From assembly GCA_034231615.1 (NCBI GenBank), contig CM067302.1:7193501-7257500 (forward strand): DNA of 64,000 bases. Direction: 5' to 3'. The stretch is from Meghimatium bilineatum. Taxonomy: Eukaryota; Mollusca; Gastropoda; Stylommatophora; Philomycidae. Of the stretch, positions 1 to 10,574 are shown piece after piece (position 1 is the first letter of the stretch; the number at the start of each line of letters is the position of its first letter). Below the pieces are notes generated by a model, which searched no databases, had not been told where the DNA came from, and worked only from the letters and a program-made list of their open reading frames with translations. Made by a program: the position numbers and the translations under genes.

Positions 1-10
1 AAAACCCGTT

Positions 11-180
11 GTATTCTGGCATATTACTCACACATTCATTGTACTGAAGGTTACTACACTAGAATTGAGTGTATCTGGCCTATTTCACATGATTTTGCTG
101 TATTGCAGCTTAATACGTCAGAACACCTGCGTATTACACACGAATTTGGTGTATTGCAGTTTAGTACGCCAAAACCCGTT
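11..180 (-). repeat. 170-bp flank monomer, copy 1
   Basis: First full 170-bp period, from one 'gtattctggc' to the next. It includes 'actgaaggttactacacta' (u7/u6), 'acatgattttgctg' (u5), 'cagaacacctgcg' (u4, short unit) and 'ttggtgtattgcagtttag' (u3). The u5 and u4 bases resemble class B of the main array more than class A. Confidence 0.88.
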
Positions 181-350
181 GTATTCTGGCATATTACTCA
201 CAAATTCATTGTACTGAAGATTACTACACTAGAATTGAGTGTATCTGGCCTATTTCACATGATTTTGCTGTATTGCAGCTTACTACATCACAACACTGGC
301 GTATTACACACTAATTAGGTGTACTGCAGTTTAGTACGCCCAAACTCGTT
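181..350 (-). repeat. 170-bp flank monomer, copy 2
   Basis: Second 170-bp period with the same unit order. It differs from copy 1 at scattered sites, for instance 'ctgaagattac' in place of 'ctgaaggttac', and 'acatcacaacactggcg' in place of 'acgtcagaacacctgcg'. The short unit again follows the u5 equivalent. Confidence 0.88.
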
Positions 351-604
351 GTATTCTGGCACATTACTCACAAATTCAATGTACTGAAGCTTACTACACT
401 AGAATTAAGTATATTCTGGCCTATTACACATGATTTTGCTGTATTGCAGCTTACTACATCACAACACTGTCGTATTACACACAAATTGGGTGTACTGAAG
501 CTTACTACACCAGAAATTGTATTCTGCACACACAAATTTGATGTATTGAAGCTTACTACGTCAGAAGTTGTATTCTGGCATATTACTCACAAATTCTTTG
601 TACT
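351..604 (-). repeat. Transitional flank segment resembling a shortened 282-bp monomer
   Basis: After u7 (368-397), u6 (398-427), u5 (428-457) and u4 (458-478), a unit at 479-508 ends like u1 ('gtgtactgaagcttactac'). It is followed by a 19-bp u10-like unit (509-527, 'accagaaattg'), a u9-like unit (528-559), a u8-like unit (560-586) and the start of u7 (587-604). This is the order of the 282-bp monomer with u3/u2 missing or fused into u1. It therefore holds, in diverged form, the 111-bp portion absent from the two 170-bp copies. Confidence 0.75.
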
Positions 605-610
605 TAAACA
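600..610. other. Inversion junction between flank and main array
   Basis: Homology to the flank orientation (u7, 'attctttgtact') runs through 604. Homology to the main array in the opposite orientation (u3, 'taaacagcaagagacc') starts at 605, inside u3. No extra bases separate the two, and no repeated bases overlap in register, so the joint is blunt or nearly so. Both sides carry a GTAC tetramer close to the joint. Divergence changes abruptly here from a degenerate flank to homogenised monomers. Confidence 0.85.
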
Positions 611-779
611 GCAAGAGACCTAATTTGTGTCTAATACGACAGTATTCTGACGTATTATGCTGCATTACAACGAAATGATGTATAATAGGCCAGAATAGAC
701 TCACATCTAGTGTAGTTATCTTCAGAACAATGAATTTGTGAGTAATATGCCAGAATACACCGAGTTCTAACGTAGTACG
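605..779 (+). repeat. Partial first monomer of the main array (class D)
   Basis: The array begins inside u3 ('taaacagcaagagacc') and carries u4 to u8 and the start of u9. The 'cacatctagtgtagttatc' variant at u6/u7 marks it as class D. It is not visibly more diverged than interior class D monomers. Confidence 0.9.
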
Positions 780-1343
780 CTAGAATACACTAAATTCGTG
801 TGTCCAGACTGCAATTTCTGGTGTAGTAAGCTGCAGTACACCCAATTTGTGATTAATATGCCATAGAACACTGAGTTTTGACGTACTAAACAGCAAGAGA
901 CCTAATTTGTGTCTAATACGACAGTATTCTGACGTATTATGCTGCATTACAACGAAATGATGTATAATAGGCTAGAATAGACTCAATTGAAGTGTAGTAA
1001 GCTTCAGAACAATGAATTTGTGAGTAATATGCCAGAATACACCGAGTTCTAACGTAGTACGCTAGAATACAATAAATTCGTGTGTCCAGACTGCAATTTC
1101 TGGTGTAGTAAGCTGCAGTACACCCAATTTGTGAGTAATATGCCATAGAACACTGAGTTTTGACGTACTAAACAGCAAGAGACCTAATTTGTGTCTAATA
1201 CGACAGTATTCTGACGTATTATGCTGCATTACAACGAAATGATGTATAATAGGCCAGAATAGACTCAATTGAAGTGTAGTAAGCTTCAGAACAATGAATT
1301 TGTGAGTAATATGCCAGAATACACCGAGTTCTAACGTAGTACG

Positions 1344-1416
1344 CTAGAATACACTAAATTCGTGTGTCCAGACTGCGAGTAATATGCCAGAATACACCGA
1401 GTTCTAACGTAGTACG
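1344..1416 (+). repeat. 73-bp monomer remnant, occurrence 1
   Basis: u9 and the first 11 bp of u10 ('gtccagactgc') are joined directly to 'gagtaatatgcc', the end of u7 and u8, removing 209 bp. It lies between an N monomer (1062) and a P monomer (1417), as do all six copies. Here the next u9 starts 'acgccagaat' in place of 'acgctagaat'. Confidence 0.9.
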
Positions 1417-3149
1417 CCAGAATACACCAAATTCGTGTGTCCAGACTGCAATTTCTGGTGTAGTAAGCTTCAGTACACCCAATTTGTGAGTAATATGCCA
1501 TAGAACACTGAGTTTTCACGTACTAAACAGCAAGAGACCTAATTTGTGTCTAATACGACAGTATTCTGACGTATTATGCTGCATTACAACGAAATGATGT
1601 ATAATAGGCCAGAATAGACTCACATCTAGTGTAGTTATCTTCAGAACAATGAATTTGTGAGTAATATGCCAGAATACACCGAGTTCTAACGTAGTACGCT
1701 AGAATACACTAAATTCGTGTGTCCAGACTGCAATTTCTGGTGTAGTAAGCTGCAGTACACCCAATTTGTGATTAATATGCCATAGAACACTGAGTTTTGA
1801 CGTACTAAACAGCAAGAGACCTAATTTGTGTCTAAAACGACAGTATTCTGACGTATTATGCTGCATTACAACGAAATGATGTATAATAGGCCAGAATAGA
1901 CTCAATTGAAGTGTAGTAAGCTTCAGAACAATGAATTTGTGAGTAATATGCCAGAATACACCGAGTTCTAACGTAGTACGCTAGAATACACTAAATTCGT
2001 GTGTCCACACTGCAATTTCTGGTGTAGTAAGCTGCAGTACACCCAATTTGTGATTAATATGCCATAGAACACTAAGTTTTGACGTACTAAACAGCAAGAG
2101 ACCTAATTTGTGTATAATTCGCCAGTGTTCTGAGTTATTAAGCTGCAAAACAACGAAGTCATGTGTAACAGGCCAGAATACACTCAATTCAAGTGTAGTA
2201 AGCTGCAGTACACCGAATTTGTGAGTAATATGCCACAAAACACTGAGTTCTAACGTAGTACGCTAGAAAACACCAAATTCGTGTGTCCAGGCTGCAATTT
2301 CCGGTGTAGTAAGCTGCAGTACACCCAATTTGTGAGTAATATGCCATAGAACACTGAGTTTTGACGTACTAAACAGCAAGAGACCTAATTTGTGTCTAAT
2401 ACGACAGTATTCTGACGTTTTATGCTGCATTACAACGAAATGATGTATAATAGGCCAGAATACACTCAATTCAAGTGTAGTAAGCTGCAGTACACCCAAT
2501 TTGTGAGTAATATGCCAGAATACACCGAGTTCTAACGTAGTACGCTAGAATACAATAAATTCGTGTGTCCAGACTGCAATTTCTGGTGTAGTAAGCTGCA
2601 GTACACCCAATTTGTGAGTAATATGCCATAGAACACTGAGTTTTGACGTACTAAACAGCAAGAGACCTAATTTGTGTCTAATACGACAGTATTCTGACGT
2701 ATTATGCTGCATTACAACGAAATGATGTATAATAGGCCAGAATAGACTCAATTGAAGTGTAGTAAGCTTCAGAACAATGAATTTGTGAGTAATATGCCAG
2801 AATACACCGAGTTCTAACGTAGTACGCTAGAAAACACCAAATTCGTGTGTCCAGACTGCAATTTCTGGTGTAGTAAGCTGCAGTACACCCAATTTGTGAG
2901 TAATATGCCACAAAACACTGAGTTTTGACGTACTAAACAGCAAGAGACCTAATTTGTGTCTAATACGACAGTATTCTGACGTATTATGCTGCATTACAAC
3001 GAAATGATGTATAATAGGCCAGAATAGACAATTGAATTGTAGTAAGCTTCAGAACAATGAATTTGTGAGTAATATGCCAGAATACACCGAGTTCTAACGT
3101 AGTACGCTAGAATACACTAAATTCGTGTGTCCAGACTGCAATTTCTGGT

Positions 3150-3431
3150 GTAGTAAGCTGCAGTACACCCAATTTGTGAGTAATATGCCATAGAACACTG
3201 AGTTTTGACGTACTAAACAGCAAGAGACCTAATTTGTGTCTAATACGACAGTATTCTGACGTATTATGCTGCATTACAACGAAATGATGTATAATAGGCC
3301 AGAATAGACTCACATCTAGTGTAGTTATCTTCAGAACAATGAATTTGTGAGTAATATGCCAGAATACACCGAGTTCTAACGTAGTACGCTAGAATACACT
3401 AAATTCGTGTGTCCAGACTGCAATTTCTGGT
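3150..3431 (+). repeat. Representative class D monomer ('cacatcta' variant)
   Basis: Class A except at the u6/u7 boundary, where 'actcacatctagtgtagtta' replaces 'actcaattgaagtgtagtaa'. About 28 copies including the partial first monomer. Nearly all are followed by a T-start monomer with 'gtgattaatatg' in u2. The replaced stretch resembles the inverted flank copy at about 196-222. Confidence 0.88.
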
Positions 3432-3713
3432 GTAGTAAGCTGCAGTACACCCAATTTGTGATTAATATGCCATAGAACACTGAGTTTTGACGTACTAAAC
3501 AGCAAGAGACCTAATTTGTGTATAATTCGCCAGTGTTCTGAGTTATTAAGCTGCAAAACAACGAAGTCATGTGTAACAGGCCAGAATACACTCAATTCAA
3601 GTGTAGTAAGCTGCAGTACACCGAATTTGTGAGTAATATGCCACAAAACACTGAGTTCTAACGTAGTACGCTAGAAAACACCAAATTCGTGTGTCCAGGC
3701 TGCAATTTCCGGT

Positions 3714-3995
3714 GTAGTAAGCTGCAGTACACCCAATTTGTGAGTAATATGCCATAGAACACTGAGTTTTGACGTACTAAAAAGCAAGAGACCTAATTTG
3801 TGTCTAATACGACAGTATTCTGACGTTTTATGCTGCATTACAACGAAATGATGTATAATAGGCCAGAATACACTCAATTCAAGTGTAGTAAGCTGCAGTA
3901 CACCCAATTTGTGAGTAATATGCCAGAATACACCGAGTTCTAACGTAGTACGCTAGAATACAATAAATTCGTGTGTCCAGACTGCAATTTCTGGT
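3714..3995 (+). repeat. Representative class C monomer
   Basis: u5 reads 'gttttatgctgcattacaac' in place of class A 'gtattatgctg', and u6/u7 read 'acactcaattcaagtgtag' followed by a u1-like 'taagctgcagtacaccc'. Class C is thus A-like through u4 and B-like at u6/u7. About 35 copies by hand count. Sub-variants include 'acaacggaatg' (cassette starts, 6.8-25.7 kb and 51.9 kb) and 'gatgcatt' (28-47 kb). Confidence 0.88.
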
Positions 3996-4277
3996 GTAGT
4001 AAGCTGCAGTACACCCAATTTGTGAGTAATATGCCATAGAACACTGAGTTTTGACGTACTAAACAGCAAGAGACCTAATTTGTGTCTAATACGACAGTAT
4101 TCTGACGTATTATGCTGCATTACAACGAAATGATGTATAATAGGCCAGAATAGACTCAATTGAAGTGTAGTAAGCTTCAGAACAATGAATTTGTGAGTAA
4201 TATGCCAGAATACACCGAGTTCTAACGTAGTACGCTAGAATACACTAAATTCGTGTGTCCACACTGCAATTTCTGGT
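3996..4277 (+). repeat. Representative class A 282-bp monomer, units u1-u10
   Basis: Unit boundaries: u1 3996-4025 (gtagtaagctgcag...), u2 4026-4055 (gtaatatgccatag...), u3 4056-4085 (gtactaaacagc...), u4 4086-4106 (ctaatacgacag..., 21 bp), u5 4107-4136 (gtattatgctgc...), u6 4137-4166 (ataataggccag...), u7 4167-4196 (gtagtaagcttcag...), u8 4197-4226 (gtaatatgccag...), u9 4227-4256 (gtagtacgctag...), u10 4257-4277 (gtccacactgc..., 21 bp). Most units start gta.ta.gc and have an A/T tract such as 'aattt' near unit position 22-26. u1/u7 and u2/u8 are especially alike. Hand count over the consensus: 106 G+C of 282. Confidence 0.95.
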
Positions 4278-4559
4278 GTAGTAAGCTGCAGTACACCCAA
4301 TTTGTGATTAATATGCCATAGAACACTAAGTTTTGACGTACTAAACAGCAAGAGACCTAATTTGTGTATAATTCGCCAGTGTTCTGAGTTATTAAGCTGC
4401 AAAACAACGAAGTCATGTGTAACAGGCCAGAATACACTCAATTCAAGTGTAGTAAGCTGCAGTACACCGAATTTGTGAGTAATATGCCACAAAACACTGA
4501 GTTCTAACGTAGTACGCTAGAAAACACCAAATTCGTGTGTCCAGACTGCAATTTCTGGT
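4278..4559 (+). repeat. Representative class B monomer
   Basis: Same ten-unit frame as class A but with different u4-u6: u4 'ataattcgccagtgttctga', u5 'ttattaagctgcaaaacaac' and u6 'gtaacaggccagaatacact'. u7 is u1-like ('gtagtaagctgcagtacacc') in place of the 'aagcttcag' form, u8 carries 'ccacaaaacac', and the following u9 is the K form. About 58 monomers in the window are of this class. The u4-u6 bases are closer to the inverted flank (1-604) than class A is. Confidence 0.9.
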
Positions 4560-7500
4560 GTAGTAAGCTGCAGTACACCCAATTTGTGAGTAATATGCCA
4601 CAAAACACTGAGTTTTGACGTACTAAACAGCAAGAGACCTAATTTGTGTCTAATACGACAGTATTCTGACGTATTATGCTGCATTACAACGAAATGATGT
4701 ATAATAGGCCAGAATAGACAATTGAATTGTAGTAAGCTTCAGAACAATGAATTTGTGAGTAATATGCCAGAATACACCGAGTTCTAACGTAGTACGCTAG
4801 AATACACTAAATTCGTGTGTCCAGACTGCAATTTCTGGTGTAGTAAGCTGCAGTACACCCAATTTGTGAGTAATATGCCATAGAACACTGAGTTTTGACG
4901 TACTAAACAGCAAGAGACCTAATTTGTGTCTAATACGACAGTATTCTGACGTATTATGCTGCATTACAACGAAATGATGTATAATAGGCCAGAATAGACT
5001 CACATCTAGTGTAGTTATCTTCAGAACAATGAATTTGTGAGTAATATGCCAGAATACACCGAGTTCTAACGTAGTACGCTAGAATACACTAAATTCGTGT
5101 GTCCAGACTGCAATTTCTGGTGTAGTAAGCTGCAGTACACCCAATTTGTGATTAATATGCCATAGAACACTGAGTTTTGACGTACTAAACAGCAAGAGAC
5201 CTAATTTGTGTATAATTCGCCAGTGTTCTGAGTTATTAAGCTGCAAAACAACGAAGTCATGTGTAACAGGCCAGAATACACTCAATTCAAGTGTAGTAAG
5301 CTGCAGTACACCGAATTTGTGAGTAATATGCCACAAAACACTGAGTTCTAACGTAGTACGCTAGAAAACACCAAATTCGTGTGTCCAGACTGCAATTTCT
5401 GGTGTAGTAAGCTGCAGTACACCCAATTTGTGAGTAATATGCCATAGAACACTGAGTTTTGACGTACTAAACAGCAAGAGACCTAATTTGTGTCTAATAC
5501 GACAGTATTCTGACGTTTTATGCTGCATTACAACGAAATGATGTATAATAGGCCAGAATACACTCAATTCAAGTGTAGTAAGCTGCAGTACACCCAATTT
5601 GTGAGTAATATGCCAGAATACACCGAGTTCTAACGTAGTACGCTAGAATACAATAAATTCGTGTGTCCAGACTGCAATTTCTGGTGTAGTAAGCTGCAGT
5701 ACACCCAATTTGTGAGTAATATGCCATAGAACACTGAGTTTTGACGTATTAAACAGCAAGAGACCTAATTTGTGTCTAATACGACAGTATTCTGACGTAT
5801 TATGCTGCATTACAACGAAATGATGTATAATAGGCCAGAATAGACTCAATTGAAGTGTAGTAAGCTTCAGAACAATGAATTTGTGAGTAATATGCCAGAA
5901 TACACCGAGTTCTAACGTAGTACGCTAGAATACACTAAATTCGTGTGTCCACACTGCAATTTCTGGTGTAGTAAGCTGCAGTACACCCAATTTGTGAGTA
6001 ATATGCCATAGAACACTGATTTTGACGTACTAAACAGCAAGAGACCTAATTTGTGTCTAATACGACAGTATTCTGACGTATTATGCTGCATTACAACGAA
6101 ATGATGTATAATAGGCCAGAATAGACTCAATTGAAGTGTAGTAAGCTTCAGAACAATGAATTTGTGAGTAATATGCCAGAATACACCGAGTTCTAACGTA
6201 GTACGCTAGAATACACTAAATTCGTGTGTCCACACTGCAATTTCTGGTGTAGTAAGCTGCAGTACACCCAATTTGTGATTAATATGCCATAGAACACTAA
6301 GTTTTGACGTACTAAACAGCAAGAGACCTAATTTGTGTATAATTCGCCAGTGTTCTGAGTTATTAAGCTGCAAAACAACGAAGTCATTAACAGGCCAGAA
6401 TACACTCAATTCAAGTGTAGTAAGCTGCAGTACACCGAATTTGTGAGTAATATGCCACAAAACACTGAGTTCTAACGTAGTACGCTAGAAAACACCAAAT
6501 TCGTGTGTCCAGACTGCAATTTCTGGTGTAGTAAGCTGCAGTACACCCAATTTGTGAGTAATATGCCACAAAACACTGAGTTTTGACGTACTAAACAGCA
6601 AGAGAACTAATTTGTGTCTAATACGACAGTATTCTGACGTATTATGCTGCATTACAACGAAATGATGTATAATAGGCCAGAATAGACTCAATTGAATTGT
6701 AATAAGCTTCAGAACAATGAATTTGGGAGTAATATGCCAGAATACACCGAGTTCTAACGTAGTACTCTAGAATACACTAAATTCGTGTGTCCAGACTGCA
6801 ATTTCTGGTGTAGTAAGCTGCAGTACACCCAATTTGTGAGTAATATGCTATAGAACACTGAGCTTTGACGTACTAAACAGCAAGAGACCTAATTTGTGTC
6901 TAATACGACAGTATTCTGACGTTTTATGCTGCATTACAACGGAATGATGTATAATAGGCCAGAATACACTCAATTCAAGTGTAGTACGCTGCAGTACACA
7001 CAATTTGTGAGTAATATGCCAGAATACACCGAGTTCTAACGTAGTACGCTAGAATACACCAAATTCGTGTGTCCAGACTGCAATTTCTGGTGTAGTAAGC
7101 TTCAGTACACCCAATTTGTGAGTAATATGCCATAGAACACTGAGTTTTGACGTACTAAACAGCAAGAGACCTAATTTGTGTCTAATACGACAGTATTCTG
7201 ACGTATTATGCTGCATTACAACGAAATGATGTATAATAGGCCAGAATAGACTCACATCTAGTGTAGTTATCTTCAGAACAATGAATTTGTGAGTAATATG
7301 CCAGAATACACCGAGTTCTAACGTAGTACGCTAGAATACACTAAATTCGTGTGTCCAGACTGCAATTCTGGTGTAGTAAGCTGCAGTACACCCAATTTGT
7401 GATTAATATGCCATAGAACACTGAGTTTTGACGTACTAAACAGCAAGAGACCTAATTTGTGTCTAATACGACAGTATTCTGACGTATTATGCTGCATTAC

Positions 7501-7893
7501 AACGAAATGATGTATAATAGGCTAGAATAGACTCAATTGAAGTGTAGTAAGCTTCAGAACAATGAATTTGTGAGTAATATGCCAGAATACACCGAGTTCT
7601 AACGTAGTACGCTAGAATACAATAAATTCGTGTGTCCAGACTGCAATTTCTGGTGTAGTAAGCTGCAGTACACCCAATTTGTGAGTAATATGCCATAGAA
7701 CACTGAGTTTTGACGTACTAAACAGCAAGAGACCTAATTTGTGTCTAATACGACAGTATTCTGACGTATTATGCTGCATTACAACGAAATGATGTATAAT
7801 AGGCCAGAATAGACTCAATTGAAGTGTAGTAAGCTTCAGAACAATGAATTTGTGAGTAATATGCCAGAATACACAGAGTTCTAACGTAGTACG

Positions 7894-7966
7894 CTAGAAT
7901 ACACTAAATTCGTGTGTCCAGACTGCGAGTAATATGCCAGAATACAACGAGTTCTAACGTAGTACG
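7894..7966 (+). repeat. 73-bp monomer remnant, occurrence 2
   Basis: Same junction 'gactgcgagtaatatg', between N (7612) and P (7967). It carries 'aatacaacgag' downstream, shared with the copies near 17341, 21078 and 24535. Confidence 0.9.
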
Positions 7967-9937
7967 CTAGAATACACCAAATTCGTGTGTCCAGACTGCA
8001 ATTTCTGGTGTAGTAAGCTTCAGTACACCCAATTTGTGAGTAATATGCCATAGAACACTGAGTTTTGTACTAAACAGCAAGAGACCTAATTTGTGTCTAA
8101 TACGACAGTATTCTGACGTATTATGCTGCATTACAACGAAATGATGTATAATAGGCCAGAATAGACTCACATCTAGTGTAGTTATCTTCAGAACAATGAA
8201 TTTGTGAGTAATATGCCAGAATACACCGAGTTCTAACGTAGTACGCTAGAATACACTAAATTCGTGTGTCCAGACTGCAATTTCTGGTGTAGTAAGCTGC
8301 AGTACACCCAATTTGTGATTAATATGCCATAGAACACTGAGTTTTGACGTACTAAACAGCAAGAGACCTAATTTGTGTCTAATACGACAGTATTCTGACG
8401 TATTATGCTACATTACAACGAAATGATGTATAATAGGCCAGAATAGACTCAATTGAAGTGTAGTAAGCTTCAGAACAATGAATTTGTGAGTAATATGCCA
8501 GAATACACCGAGTTCTAACGTAGTACGCTAGAATACACTAAATTCGTGTGTCCACACTGCAATTTCTGGTGTAGTAAGCTGCAGTACACCCAATTTGTGA
8601 TTAATATGCCATAGAACACTAAGTTTTGACGTACTAAACAGCAAGAGACCTAATTTGTGTCTAATACGACAGTATTCTGACGTATTATGCTGCATTACAA
8701 CGAAATGATGTATAATAGGCCAGAATAGACTCAATTGAATTGTAATAAGCTTCAGAACAATGAATTTGGGAGTAATATGCCAGAATACACCGAGTTCTAA
8801 CGTAGTACTCTAGAATACACTAAATTCGTGTGTCCAGACTGCAATTTCTGGTGTAGTAAGCTGCAGTACACCCAATTTGTGAGTAATATGCTATAGAACA
8901 CTGAGTTTTGACGTACTAAACAGCAAGAGACCTAATTTGTGTCTAATACGACAGTATTCTGACGTTTTATGCTGCATTACAACGGAATGATGTATAATAG
9001 GCCAGAATACACTCAATTCAAGTGTAGTACGCTGCAGTACACCCAATTTGTGAGTAATATGCCAGAATACACCGAGTTCTAACGTAGTACGCTAGAATAC
9101 ACCAAATTCGTGTGTCCAGACTGCAATTTCTGGTGTAGTAAGCTTCAGTACACCCAATTTGTGAGTAATATGCCATAGAACACTGAGTTTTGACGTACTA
9201 AACAGCAAGAGACCTAATTTGTGTCTAATACGACAGTATTCTGACGTATTATGCTGCATTACAACGAAATGATGTATAATAGGCCAGAATAGACTCACAT
9301 CTACTGTAGTTATCTTCAGAACAATGAATTTGTGAGTAATATGCCAGAATACACCGAGTTCTAACGTAGTACGCTAGAATACACTAAATTCGTGTGTCCA
9401 GACTGCAATTTCTGGTGTAGTAAGCTGCAGTACACCCAATTTGTGATTAATATGCCATAGAACACTGAGTTTTGACGTACTAAACAGCAAGAGACCTAAT
9501 TTGTGTCTAATACGACAGTATTCTGACGTATTATGCTGCATTACAACGAAATGATGTATAATAGGCTAGAATAGACTCAATTGAAGTGTAGTAAGCTTCA
9601 GAACAATGAATTTGTGAGTAATATGCCAGAATACACCGAGTTCTAACGTAGTACGCTAGTATACAATAAATTCGTGTGTCCAGACTGCAATTTCTGGTGT
9701 AGTAAGCTGCAGTACACCCAATTTGTGAGTAATATGCCATAGAACACTGAGTTTTGACGTACTAAACAGCAAGAGACCTAATTTGTGTCTAATACGACAG
9801 TATTCTGACGTATTATGCTGCATTACAACGAAATGATGTATAATAGGCCAGAATAGACTCAATTGAAGTGTAGTAAGCTTCAGAACAATGAATTTGTGAG
9901 TAATATGCCAGAATACACCGAGTTCTAACGTAGTACG

Positions 9938-10010
9938 CTAGAATACACTAAATTCGTGTGTCCAGACTGCGAGTAATATGCCAGAATACACCGAGTTCTA
10001 ACGTAGTACG
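9938..10010 (+). repeat. 73-bp monomer remnant, occurrence 3
   Basis: Same junction, between N (9656) and P (10011). It has 'aatacaccgag' downstream, as in occurrence 1, and so is a different sub-lineage from the 'acaacgag' copies. Confidence 0.9.
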
Positions 10011-10574
10011 CTAGAATACACCAAATTCGTGTGTCCAGACTGCAATTTCTGGTGTAGTAATCTTCAGTACACCCAATTTGTGAGTAATATGCCATAGAAC
10101 ACTGAGTTTTGACGTACTAAACAGCAAGAGACCTAATTTGTGTCTAATACGACAGTATTCTGACGTATTATGCTGCATTACAACGAAATGATGTATAATA
10201 GGCCAGAATAGACTCACATCTAGTGTAGTTATCTTCAGAACAATGAATTTGTGAGTAATATGCCAGAATACACCGAGTTCTAACGTAGTACGCTAGAATA
10301 CACTAAATTCGTGTGTCCAGACTGCAATTTCTGGTGTAGTAAGCTGCAGTACACCCAATTTGTGATTAATATGCCATAGAACACTGAGTTTTGACGTACT
10401 AAACAGCAAGAGACCTAATTTGTGTCTAATACGACAGTATTCTGACGTATTATGCTGCATTACAACGAAATGATGTATAATAGGCCAGAATAGACTCAAT
10501 TGAAGTGTAGTAAGCTTCAGAACAATGAATTTGTGAGTAATATGCCAGAATACACCGAGTTCTAACGTAGTACG

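Larger units (their letters stand above)
1..604 (-). repeat. Diverged, inverted satellite flank (170-bp family)
   Basis: This stretch is built from the same ~30-bp units as the main array but reads in the opposite orientation. For example 'gtattctggcatattactca' on the plus strand is the reverse complement of the array's u8/u7 boundary. 'gtattctggc' recurs at 11, 181 and 351, a period of 170 bp. The unit lengths of one period are about 30,30,29,31,20,30, which match u7, u6, u5, u4, u3 and u2 of the main monomer in reverse order (171 bp). Copies differ from one another and from the main array at many positions, unlike the near-identical monomers to the right. No gene is visible; the short plus-strand frame at 103-318 is a repeat artefact. 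Confidence 0.93.
605..1980 (+). repeat. Array edge block D-T-N-73bp-P-T
   Basis: The order is partial D, T (S=780, with 'ggctagaatag'), N (1062), a 73-bp remnant (1344), P (1417, class D, 'agcttcagtac' in u1) and T (1699). This order, and the following B, K/C and N monomers to about 2826, are repeated at a constant offset of 8,594 bp at 9199-11420. The edge is therefore made of interior-type sequence. Confidence 0.88.
1981..6766 (+). repeat. HOR block with 1,408- and 1,690-bp periods
   Basis: Monomer order from 1981: B, C (K start with 'ggctgcaatttccgg'), N, K, D | from 3389: B, C, N, B, K, D | from 5079: B, C, N, short A (281 bp, 'actgattttg'), B (279 bp), K. 1981 to 3389 is 1,408 bp (5 monomers) and 3389 to 5079 is 1,690 bp (6 monomers). 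The K monomers at 2827 and 4517 share a private 2-bp deletion ('agaatagacaattgaattg'). Confidence 0.85.
6767..10574 (+). repeat. Tandem 2.04-kb cassettes, two copies
   Basis: S=6767 to 8810 is 2,043 bp and the next copy follows in register. Order: C ('gtactctag' start, 'gctatagaac', 'acaacggaatg'), P/D, T ('ggctagaatag'), N, 73-bp remnant, P/D, T. The first copy has an extra A monomer (8528) ending 'gaattgtaataagc' and 'tttgggag', marks shared with the K monomer at 6485. The duplication breakpoint therefore lies within these two monomers. Confidence 0.87.

Noticed and set aside
103..318. Plus-strand 71-codon frame in the left flank
   Set aside because: It is the equivalent satellite frame in the inverted flank, spanning more than one 170-bp copy. 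It has no gene-like features.
1..604. Primate alpha satellite, because of the 170-171-bp length
   Set aside because: The length match is coincidental. The flank resolves into ~30-bp units shared with the 282-bp repeat and shows no resemblance to alphoid sequence that I can recognise.
351..604. A fourth simple 170-bp flank copy
   Set aside because: The spacing breaks after 351. The segment contains u1-, u10-, u9- and u8-like units and so is better described as a shortened 282-bp-type monomer.
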